Source: Methylococcales bacterium (lineage in GTDB: Bacteria; Pseudomonadota; Gammaproteobacteria; Methylococcales; Methylomonadaceae). From it: 64,000 nucleotides of DNA. A model generated the notes under the pieces. The model worked only from the letters and a program-made list of their open reading frames with translations. It was not told the DNA's origin and made no database searches. Where the stretch lies: the NCBI GenBank assembly GCA_026399015.1, contig JAPLRS010000011.1:1-64000 (forward strand). Reading direction: 5' to 3'. Shown here piece by piece: positions 58,208 through 64,000 of this stretch (positions within the stretch are counted from its first letter, which is position 1; every line of letters starts with the position of its first letter). A program made the translations under genes and the position numbers.

Positions 58208-58849
58208 ATGCTTAATTGGAACGATTATTTACAACTATTAGCTGGTTTAATTTCAGTGGTTAATCCCATCGGGGCTATTCCCACATTTATGGCTTTAACA
58301 GACTCTAGATCGGATAAAGACAAAACCAGAATTGCAATCATTTGTGCCATTTCAGTCTGTATGGTTTTGCATATTGCTTTATTTGGCGGCGAACCCATTT
58401 TAACATTTTTTAGTATTAGCCTTGCGGCTTTCCGTGTCGCTGGTGGCATCCTATTATTATTAATGGGCATTTCTATGCTACATGTATTACCGGATCGATC
58501 CAGACACACACCAGAAGAAGCAGAAGAATCTTACACAAAAGAATCCATCGGCGTAGTGCCCTTAGCCATCCCTTTACTAAGCGGACCAGGTGCCATTAGC
58601 ACAACTATTGTCTTTGGCCATCTGCAAAACACTTGGTCGCACTTTATGACCGTTAGTGCGGTAATTTTTACAGTATCCGTCATTGTATTAGTAGCCATGT
58701 TAATTGCTCCTAAAATTGCCCGAGTCATGGGTAGCACAGGCATGAATGTAATGACGCGAGTGATGGGCTTATTACTGACCGCTATTGCAGTGGAATTTAT
58801 GACTAAAGGCTTGACAGTTTTATTTCCTGTGCTTAATAGTAGTTTATAG
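58208..58849 (+). CDS. MarC-family integral membrane protein
   Basis: 213 residues with about six membrane helices. SVVNPIGAIPTFMALT, RVAGGILLLLMGISML, PLAIPLLSGPGAISTTIV are the family marks. The function is unknown; the old link to multiple antibiotic resistance is not supported in E. coli. The DUF393 gene follows after 16 bp. Confidence 0.9.
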   Translation: MLNWNDYLQLLAGLISVVNPIGAIPTFMALTDSRSDKDKTRIAIICAISVCMVLHIALFGGEPILTFFSISLAAFRVAGGILLLLMGISMLHVLPDRSRHTPEEAEESYTKESIGVVPLAIPLLSGPGAISTTIVFGHLQNTWSHFMTVSAVIFTVSVIVLVAMLIAPKIARVMGSTGMNVMTRVMGLLLTAIAVEFMTKGLTVLFPVLNSSL

Positions 58850-58865
58850 CTAAAAGGATAATGAT

Positions 58866-59267
58866 ATGAATCGATATACAGACATACCACCCGCATCACT
58901 CCCCAAAGTCACTTGTTTTCATGATGGCGAATGTCCCATCTGCAATATTGAAATCAACGCCATGAAAAAGCTAGATAGAGCCGGTAACATACAGTGGGTG
59001 GATATTAGCCAAGACAAAGCCGCACTAGCCGCAGCAGGGCTCACTTACAAGCAAACCATGGATCGCATGCATGTGATAGATGAGAACAAACAGGTTAAAT
59101 CTGGGGTTGTAGGTTTTCTAAAAGTCTGGAAGCACTTGCCTTACTACAGACGCCTAGCACCTGTTATTGAACAAGTACCCTTACTGCTACCTATCATGGA
59201 GTTTTTTTATACTATCTTTGCTCGCTATCGTTTACCCCTGACGGGTAAGAAGCAAATAGTGGAATGA
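58866..59267 (+). CDS. DUF393 (DCC) thiol-disulfide oxidoreductase-like protein
   Basis: 133 residues. The CxxC-type DGECPICNIEI near 20-30 and VDISQDKAALAAAGLTYKQ fit the DCC family. The role is presumed redox. It is the last core chromosomal gene before the integrase remnant and attachment-site copy. Confidence 0.85.
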   Translation: MNRYTDIPPASLPKVTCFHDGECPICNIEINAMKKLDRAGNIQWVDISQDKAALAAAGLTYKQTMDRMHVIDENKQVKSGVVGFLKVWKHLPYYRRLAPVIEQVPLLLPIMEFFYTIFARYRLPLTGKKQIVE

Positions 59268-59332
59268 GTATTTAAACTATCAATGCATTTAAACTTCCAG
59301 CATCAATTGGTAATATGAATAAGCGTATTGCT

Positions 59333-59572
59333 ATGGCAACAATAAAAAAGAGAACGGCGAGACTATAACGAGAAATTCCGTTTAGTTTGACACGTCCTAT
59401 TGTTGATAGGAGTTGGCATGTACAAAACGGCACACCTTTGCATGTATTGAAAGAATTATGGGGTTGGGCGGATTTAAAGATGGTTTTACGGTACGCTCAT
59501 TTGAGCAGTAATCACCTACAGGAATACACGGAGAACGCTAGTATAAAATATACCGGTCTTCTACACTTATGA
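59333..59572 (+). pseudogene. Remnant of a tyrosine integrase gene
   Basis: The C-terminal end of a phage-type integrase is preserved: SWHVQNGTPLHVLKELWGWA followed by LKMVLRYAHLSSNHL, where RYAHL matches the region just before the catalytic Tyr, here YTEN-type. The preceding LRH box is degraded. Fifty-four bases upstream in the same frame is MATIKKRT, which resembles integrase N-termini, followed by a stop at 59366. This fits a gene that lost most of its middle. It lies outside the tRNA-His copy, so it may come from an older element. Confidence 0.65.
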
Positions 59573-59634
59573 GACAACAAACTACACGGGGTATTTTTAC
59601 TACACAAGAAAATGACGTAAGTCATTGAAATCAC

Positions 59635-59682
59635 TGGGGTGAACGACGGGGCTCGAACCCGCGACAACCGGAATCACAATTC
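59635..59682 (-). other. Copy of the 3' half of tRNA-His: likely prophage attachment site
   Basis: On the minus strand the sequence runs from ATTGTGATTCC (anticodon loop with GTG, the His anticodon) through GCGGGTTCGAGCCCCGT (T arm) to GTTCACCCCA (acceptor strand plus CCA). It matches bacterial tRNA-His over about 46 bases. The 5' half of the tRNA is absent: the sequence just before is AT-rich and cannot pair. A truncated 3' tRNA copy beside a prophage is the usual product of integration into a tRNA gene. Confidence 0.85.
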
Positions 59683-59820
59683 AAAACACTTTTTATATAT
59701 ATCAATATCTTAACTATATTTAATTGTAACTTTTATAGTTTTTTGACGCTATATAAATCAATGAGTTAAAAATATATTGTAACTAGGTTTTTTAATGCCA
59801 AATCAGTTGTCAAGTAATAC

Positions 59821-60240
59821 TTAACAACTGATATTTTTGCCAGACTGTAAATCTTTGATAGTTAGCCCATCAGTAAATTGGCAATGGGCTAATTCTTTAA
59901 AAGTTTTCCATCTACCCGCCCACTTAAGCCCCATATTTTCGGCTATCTCACCACACGTATTAAATACCTCTAAGTTATTCCATTGCGGTTTACCATTAAT
60001 AATAGGGCAAAAATCAAATGCAATGCGGTAATTATGAAAAGATTGTCCAGCTTTTGCATTAGTTACTTTTTTGCCGGTTGCCGTTCTACCCTGAGCATAA
60101 AGCGCAGCTTGTGCTTCATTGTCGCGATAAGTTGATGTAATAATAATATCAATGCCAGATTTAGCGCAGTTATCAATAAATTTTTGGCAAAGATTAGCAA
60201 CTTTTGGGTGTAAATCTGAAATTTTACGACTATTAATCAT
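59821..60240 (-). CDS. Phage endolysin, peptidase M15 type
   Basis: 139 residues with the VanY/M15 fold: TSTYRDNEAQAALYAQGR, the zinc site SFHNYRIAFDF, and the late His in LAHCQF. The usual small residue after xxG in SxHxxGxAxD is Arg here (FHNYRIAFD). It would cut the peptide side chains of murein. It overlaps the holin gene by 8 bases. Confidence 0.85.
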   Translation of the reverse strand: MINSRKISDLHPKVANLCQKFIDNCAKSGIDIIITSTYRDNEAQAALYAQGRTATGKKVTNAKAGQSFHNYRIAFDFCPIINGKPQWNNLEVFNTCGEIAENMGLKWAGRWKTFKELAHCQFTDGLTIKDLQSGKNISC

Positions 60241-60433
60241 CTAAATCATCCGCCTTAATACGTGTTAACCGAATAATTTGAAACATAAAATTTAAAACAA
60301 ATGTAGCGCCGGCAATTAATACCCCGTAAGCGCCAGCATGGGCATCTAAAATAGATAACCAATCACCAATCATTAAACTACCGCCCACAATGTAGGTGGC
60401 GCTTGATACTGCATCATTTAATTTATCCATCAT
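60233..60433 (-). CDS. Phage holin, HP1-like
   Basis: 66 residues with two membrane segments (about 12-27 and 35-53), of the class II HP1/P2-like holin type: AYGVLIAGATFVLNFMFQII is close to that family. It makes membrane lesions to release the endolysin. A charged C-terminus (IKADDLDD) is typical. Confidence 0.75.
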   Translation of the reverse strand: MMDKLNDAVSSATYIVGGSLMIGDWLSILDAHAGAYGVLIAGATFVLNFMFQIIRLTRIKADDLDD

Positions 60434-60445
60434 GTGTTAGTATCG

Positions 60446-60643
60446 TCAGTTAATACAGCCATTATTAATATCACGATCATATTGCAATCTTAATATTGTC
60501 GCAGATTGTAAATCAGCCAAGGTCAAAGAGGGGTTTGATAAGTCAATTTTAGCGGGCCTAGGTGGGCATTTAATTTGCTGCGCGGAGCAGCTTAATAAGA
60601 TCATCGCCAGACATAGCAGATACAGCAGATTTGATTTCATCAT
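60446..60643 (-). CDS. Small lipoprotein, possible outer-membrane spanin
   Basis: 65 residues. A signal segment with a lipobox (ILLSCSA) gives a mature lipoprotein of about 47 residues starting CSAQQIKCPPRPAK, rich in early Pro as in Rz1-type o-spanins. It overlaps the upstream hydrophobic protein gene by 74 bases in a different frame, an arrangement typical of Rz/Rz1. However the upstream protein is not Rz-like. Confidence 0.55.
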   Translation of the reverse strand: MMKSNLLYLLCLAMILLSCSAQQIKCPPRPAKIDLSNPSLTLADLQSATILRLQYDRDINNGCIN

Positions 60644-60932
60644 CAGTTAGACCTTTATTTTCTGGAGTTATAATTGCTTTAACAGCGGCGGCTACACCTA
60701 GTAAAATTGGTATTGCGTTGGTCGCGCAACCTATATAATCACCCGCTATACCAAGAGCAATTGCAGTCATAATTTGCTGAATAATTTGCGGTGATCCAAT
60801 TGCTAAAACAGCTCCGCCAAGATGTGTTGAGGTCTCACTCATTCGGGGTGAGATAATGCCGGTAATTTGAGATATTAACGGTAACGATGCTTTTACGTTT
60901 TCAATAGTTTTATTAACTTGATCCGCTTTCAT
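60570..60932 (-). CDS. Hydrophobic phage protein of unknown function
   Basis: 120 residues with two or more hydrophobic stretches: GGAVLAIGSPQIIQQIMTAI and AIPILLGVAAAVKAII. The remaining part is polar with a C-terminal helix ending LLRAAN. It might be an inner-membrane protein of the lysis cassette, but I recognise no family. The lipoprotein gene starts inside its 3' end. Confidence 0.55.
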   Translation of the reverse strand: MKADQVNKTIENVKASLPLISQITGIISPRMSETSTHLGGAVLAIGSPQIIQQIMTAIALGIAGDYIGCATNAIPILLGVAAAVKAIITPENKGLTDDEIKSAVSAMSGDDLIKLLRAAN

Positions 60933-60957
60933 AATGATCCTATCTTAATTTTGGCAT

Positions 60958-60979
60958 AAAAAAACCGCTGTTAAGCGGC
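60958..60979 (-). terminator. Intrinsic terminator between tail and lysis genes
   Basis: On the minus strand GCCGCT-TAAC-AGCGG is followed by seven T. It lies between the fiber assembly gene and the hydrophobic protein gene, so the lysis cassette may need its own promoter or readthrough. Confidence 0.75.
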
Positions 60980-61004
60980 CAATAAAAACTTTTCCAAAGA
61001 TAAA

Positions 61005-61397
61005 TTAAATTAAATTAATCGGAATATTATTAGCTATCGCAGCGTTTTTAATCCCATCATATTGTACGGGGTTAATTATTTTAGTTATTTTTGCATCTAG
61101 CGTTAATTTTTCAACATCACTCCATTGCTCAGTCTGTATAGCTGAAAAATATAATGGATAAGACCTAGCTAAATTATTAGCTTCTACAATACCGCCGATA
61201 TTGAATTTTATATCCTGAATAAATTTGCTAGCATTAGGCTGTTTATCTAATATATCTTGTTTTTTTGTTTTATTATCAATCAATATTTTATCTGCATCGA
61301 TACTAGAGATATTGACACAACCTTTTGGTAATAGATCAACAAAATCAGATGATTCAAGAAAGTGAATTTCATTATTTATGTCTTTGTAATATGGCAT
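61005..61397 (-). CDS. Probable tail fiber assembly protein
   Basis: 130 residues. The beginning PYYKDINNEIHFLESSDFVD resembles the opening (YY.D..n.vH.L....f) of phage tail fiber assembly chaperones, and it directly follows the fiber gene after 7 bp. The rest is of no distinct family. Confidence 0.6.
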   Translation of the reverse strand: MPYYKDINNEIHFLESSDFVDLLPKGCVNISSIDADKILIDNKTKKQDILDKQPNASKFIQDIKFNIGGIVEANNLARSYPLYFSAIQTEQWSDVEKLTLDAKITKIINPVQYDGIKNAAIANNIPINLI

Positions 61398-61404
61398 ATT
61401 TGTC

Positions 61405-62250
61405 CTATCTTAATTCGGCCCATAAACTTAATGAGCCGGGCGTTACGCTTACGCTATAATAACTTCCTGGAGGCACTATGCCAAAAACAGACGATTTTAT
61501 TACTGACCCACGCGACGTAGCAGTTGAGTTTTGTATATTAATACCATTAATTGATAATGATGTAGTGCTATAAGTATCCGGCGTAGACGATGATTGCCCA
61601 GTAATAGCTACTGCAATAGGCTTTCCTGTTGTATTGTAATAATTTGTAGCTTCAATTCTTTGATTTCCAGTGCCAGTAGTAAATGTCTGCCATGTTTGAC
61701 CAAATCCGATTCCTAATCCTAAAACTCCATTAGCTGGGTTTTCTAGTACCCATTTGTCTAGTGTTTGATCATATTGCAAAGTTACCCAGTGCGATGCGCC
61801 CGAAATATCACCAACATCAAGCGGTAAATTGTTTCCTTTTACGATAGTTTTTGCAGGTATTACAGCGCTATTTGGTGTAAATGTTACAGAGGCTGCTGTA
61901 TTTGCTAATCCAGCTCTTATTATTAATGTCATCCCGTTTTTTAGTAATGTAATTACCGGGCTAAAGCTTGCGATAATTGCATTAGCTGTACCTGACGATA
62001 TTGCAGTATTTAAGCCTGTGTTTTGTATTGATTTTGCAATTTGACTTAAATCTGAATCAGATGGCGTAATACCTGAATTTGTGATTATTGCCCTTAATTC
62101 TTCGCCGATCTTATGAAACCAATAAGCTCCTGGCTGCGTTGCAGGTATGCCTGATCCAGCGCTGCCGTTGGTTGGGTACCCAGCACTAGGAGAGCTTGGT
62201 GCCGAGGGTGGGGTCGCGCTAGCAGCGCTTTGAAAATTTCTGTTTTCCAT
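61405..62250 (-). CDS. Phage tail fiber protein
   Basis: 281 residues. The N-terminal part is Ser/Pro/Gly-rich (SAASATPPSAPSSPSAGYPT) followed by a conserved module with QPGAYWFHKIGEELRAIITN and LSQIAKSIQN, found near the start of Mu/P2-type fibers. The C-terminal half is a beta-rich, Ser/Thr/Gly-rich host-binding region. Short for a fiber; it may be a full small fiber. Confidence 0.75.
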   Translation of the reverse strand: MENRNFQSAASATPPSAPSSPSAGYPTNGSAGSGIPATQPGAYWFHKIGEELRAIITNSGITPSDSDLSQIAKSIQNTGLNTAISSGTANAIIASFSPVITLLKNGMTLIIRAGLANTAASVTFTPNSAVIPAKTIVKGNNLPLDVGDISGASHWVTLQYDQTLDKWVLENPANGVLGLGIGFGQTWQTFTTGTGNQRIEATNYYNTTGKPIAVAITGQSSSTPDTYSTTSLSINGINIQNSTATSRGSVIKSSVFGIVPPGSYYSVSVTPGSLSLWAELR

Positions 62251-62258
62251 GATATCTC

Positions 62259-62795
62259 TTAAGTATAAGAAAATAGTGCTTGTGTATGAGCGGGTTTATA
62301 ACGATTTATCAAACATTCTAAGCTATTATTTTGCCAAATTGCTAAGGACTCATCTACGCCAGAAGTTACTAAAAAATTAGTCACTGTATTTAAGCTGGTA
62401 TTAACTTGCCAGACATAGGGCGAAATAAATTCAGTAATAGTTATTGTGTAGCCTGCGGTTGCTGCTAGCGCAATGTAATAAGCTGGGGTCTGTCCACCTG
62501 TGCTGGTCATTTGACTTATTAAATTGGCATGGCGCTGCTGTAAATTTAATGTAACACCTGATAAACAATCGGTTGGTAAGCCAAAAACACGTTCATAATC
62601 AGTTAATAGCTCATTTGTATAAAACGGATCAGATTCACTTATTAATAAATCAGCTCGAGCACTAAGTCTTGCAAGCTCTTGTGACCATGCGTCTAAAAAA
62701 GCCGTCAATGTTGATGCTACATTAGTATCCCATGCCGGGCCGGCGGGTAAAAGCTGGGTTAGTTCATTGTAATAATCACTTGCAGCTAAGCCCAT
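62259..62795 (-). CDS. YmfQ-family (DUF2313) tail protein, Mu gp48-like
   Basis: 178 residues with the family pattern YYNELTQLLPAGPAWD, ERVFGLPTDCLS and the QRHANLISQMTSTGGQT stretch. This protein sits between baseplate protein J and the fiber in contractile tail operons. It overlaps the baseplate J stop by ten bases. Confidence 0.88.
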   Translation of the reverse strand: MGLAASDYYNELTQLLPAGPAWDTNVASTLTAFLDAWSQELARLSARADLLISESDPFYTNELLTDYERVFGLPTDCLSGVTLNLQQRHANLISQMTSTGGQTPAYYIALAATAGYTITITEFISPYVWQVNTSLNTVTNFLVTSGVDESLAIWQNNSLECLINRYKPAHTQALFSYT

Positions 62796-63835
62796 GTAAT
62801 CGTACCCATGGTTGAAATATTTCCAGTTGTATTTACCACGTTAGTGCTGGGCGATATTAAAACATGATCAACTTCACCATAAGCGATTGATATTGCTTCT
62901 CTAATGTGTGATAAATAAATTGTCCCGCCTGGTGATGCTTCTTGAGTTATTAGTGCGGACAACGATTGCGTAATAGCCAATTTAACATCAGCTGTTGATG
63001 GATTTAAGCCTGATATTGTAAAGTTTAATGGTACAGCGATTGGTGCGGCGACTGTTAAATTTGCAGTAACCGGCTTTAGTATAGCTAACGCATTTGAAAC
63101 ATTGGTTATATCTCCAGATAAAGGGATACCATTTGAATAAGTATTATCCATCATAAATCTGACGGTTACGGTACCAGCGCCACCCTCTAATGGATAGCAC
63201 CAAGCTCTAGTTACTCCAGTTATTCCTAGTGCCCAATTAACATAATCTGCTTTTGAGCCACCCTGTGGCGACTGCTTTACTCGTGTCAAAAATCGCGTTC
63301 GCAAAGCATCATCGCTTTCTATATCTGAGCCGCCAGTTAAAGCAGTAGCAATGGCGGTATTTTGGACGCCTGCGATAGGTGATAATAAAGTTAAAGTCTG
63401 GCCTGCAGTTCTAGTGCCAGATAACCCAGTTCCAACAGCAACAATTGGTGCGGCAATAGTTGTGCCTGTAAAAATAACTTCAGATGTTGTTTCATACCAG
63501 ACGTTATCAAAAGCCGTTAAAATCGTTCCAAGTGGAATAACTGCGCCGGCGGATCCTGTAAAAGTAACTGTTCCTATTGCTTGCGTAGCAGGATTCCTAG
63601 TTATTCCCCAGATGCTCGCCCAGCGTTCTAACATAGCCGTTTCGGCAGTATCATAAATTAGTTGCGTCGATAACCAGTCTAAATAACCATATAAAGCGTG
63701 GGCAACACCAGCTAAAGCTTGTGTATAAACTTCTGCGTCTGATCTCCGTAAAATATCAGGATTTGATAATCGCGATATAACATCATTTCTAGTTCTATTA
63801 ATTAAATCAGGTAATAGTGGTCGGCTAAATGGCAT
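62786..63835 (-). CDS. Baseplate J-like protein (Mu gp47 type)
   Basis: 349 residues. The start FSRPLLPDLINRTRNDVISR and middle ESDDALRTRFLTRVKQSPQG are characteristic of baseplate J/gp47. The GSKADYVNWALGITGVTRAW region and the later part are the wedge and trimer domains. It is a structural piece of the baseplate wedge in contractile tails. Confidence 0.9.
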   Translation of the reverse strand: MPFSRPLLPDLINRTRNDVISRLSNPDILRRSDAEVYTQALAGVAHALYGYLDWLSTQLIYDTAETAMLERWASIWGITRNPATQAIGTVTFTGSAGAVIPLGTILTAFDNVWYETTSEVIFTGTTIAAPIVAVGTGLSGTRTAGQTLTLLSPIAGVQNTAIATALTGGSDIESDDALRTRFLTRVKQSPQGGSKADYVNWALGITGVTRAWCYPLEGGAGTVTVRFMMDNTYSNGIPLSGDITNVSNALAILKPVTANLTVAAPIAVPLNFTISGLNPSTADVKLAITQSLSALITQEASPGGTIYLSHIREAISIAYGEVDHVLISPSTNVVNTTGNISTMGTITWA

Positions 63836-64000
63836 TTAAATAATCCCAGACATTAATAAATCTAATATTCAAAAGTGCGGAATCACCGCGTGTTATAGTT
63901 ATCTGTAAAGCCAATATATCTAAAGCTAAGCGCTCCGCTTTAACTTGAACGCTATCTGCAACTTTATCTTCTATTAACCAATTTAAAGCTTCGCTAGCAT
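63825..64000 (-). CDS. GP46-family phage protein, 5' end outside the window
   Basis: The last 57 codons are read to the TAG at 63827-63825. EALNWLIEDKVADSVQVKAE and the following LALQITITRGDS match GP46 (Mu gp46-like) proteins. Its end overlaps the baseplate J start by 11 bases. The upstream end lies beyond 64000. Confidence 0.75.
   Translation of the reverse strand, partial: ASEALNWLIEDKVADSVQVKAERLALDILALQITITRGDSALLNIRFINVWDYLNAI

Larger units (their letters stand above)
59635..64000. mobile_element. Left end of a Mu-type-tail prophage inserted at tRNA-His, right end outside window
   Basis: From the tRNA-His copy rightward, all genes are minus-strand phage genes in late-operon order: GP46, baseplate J, YmfQ, fiber, fiber assembly, unknown hydrophobic protein, lipoprotein, holin, endolysin. 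Tail genes of this set occur in Mu and many contractile-tailed prophages. The intact tRNA-His and the integrase should lie at the far end, beyond 64000. The stretch 59683-59820 is AT-rich with no gene. Confidence 0.85.

Noticed and set aside
59635-59682. Complete tRNA-His gene
   Set aside because: Only the 3' half is present; the sequence where the D arm and acceptor 5' strand should be is AT-rich and cannot pair.

Overview
The window is chromosomal DNA from an AT-rich gammaproteobacterium. The best lineage markers are gene orders seen in that class: rpoE-rseA-mucD divergent from nadB, sdhCDAB followed by sdhE, prmB-aroC, lpxK-ycaR-kdsB, a YcbB-type L,D-transpeptidase beside a MepK (YcbK) endopeptidase, and rlmJ. 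The envelope genes (kdsB, lpxK, two L,D-transpeptidases, HtrA) show a Gram-negative cell. A methanotroph-like (Methylococcales) affiliation is my guess only; no diagnostic methane-oxidation gene is present.

Layout. 1-9.3 kb, minus strand: an ftsH gene cut by the left edge, an unusual long sigma-70 factor, a secreted cupin, a 1375-residue SNF2-type ATPase and a QEGLA-motif (DUF1704) metallopeptidase-like protein. 9.5-14.9 kb: mepK facing an L,D-transpeptidase, a lone hypE, fructose-6-phosphate aldolase, a YgjP-like metallopeptidase and a small DUF5710 protein. 15-18.7 kb: phoB-phoR behind a plausible PHO-box promoter, and a COG2509 flavoprotein. 19-22.9 kb: a Gly/His-rich secreted protein, an RMD1 (DUF155) membrane protein, rlmJ, a two-domain P-loop kinase and a pyridoxamine-oxidase-like protein. 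22.9-34.6 kb, all minus: prmB-aroC-MFS-lpxK-ycaR-kdsB and alaC-hom-thrC-ldt-radA. 34.7-39.2 kb: the sigma-E stress module and nadB. 39.6-44.1 kb: dedA and the succinate dehydrogenase operon. 44.2-59.3 kb: mostly housekeeping genes (rsmD, an M16 peptidase pair, ctaB, ybiB, coaX, birA, a Na,K-ATPase-like P-type pump, MOSC, marC, DUF393).

At about 59.3-59.7 kb the core chromosome ends. A decayed tyrosine integrase is followed by a 46-48 bp copy of the 3' half of tRNA-His (anticodon loop to CCA), which looks like an attachment site. From there to the right edge all genes lie on the minus strand and belong to a Mu-type tail and lysis block of a prophage: GP46, baseplate J, YmfQ, tail fiber, fiber assembly, a terminator, then an unknown hydrophobic protein, a small lipoprotein, holin and endolysin.

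The most unusual sequence is the 400-bp gap downstream of nadB (39174-39580). A degenerate NATATC hexamer recurs there every 21 bp, in strict phase, for about sixteen units between 39180 and 39500, then continues for two more units after a 6-bp phase shift. The intervening bases differ from unit to unit. It is not a CRISPR, and no intact reading frame covers it, though the 21-bp (seven-codon) period leaves open a decayed peptide-repeat gene. I know of no described element that matches it.
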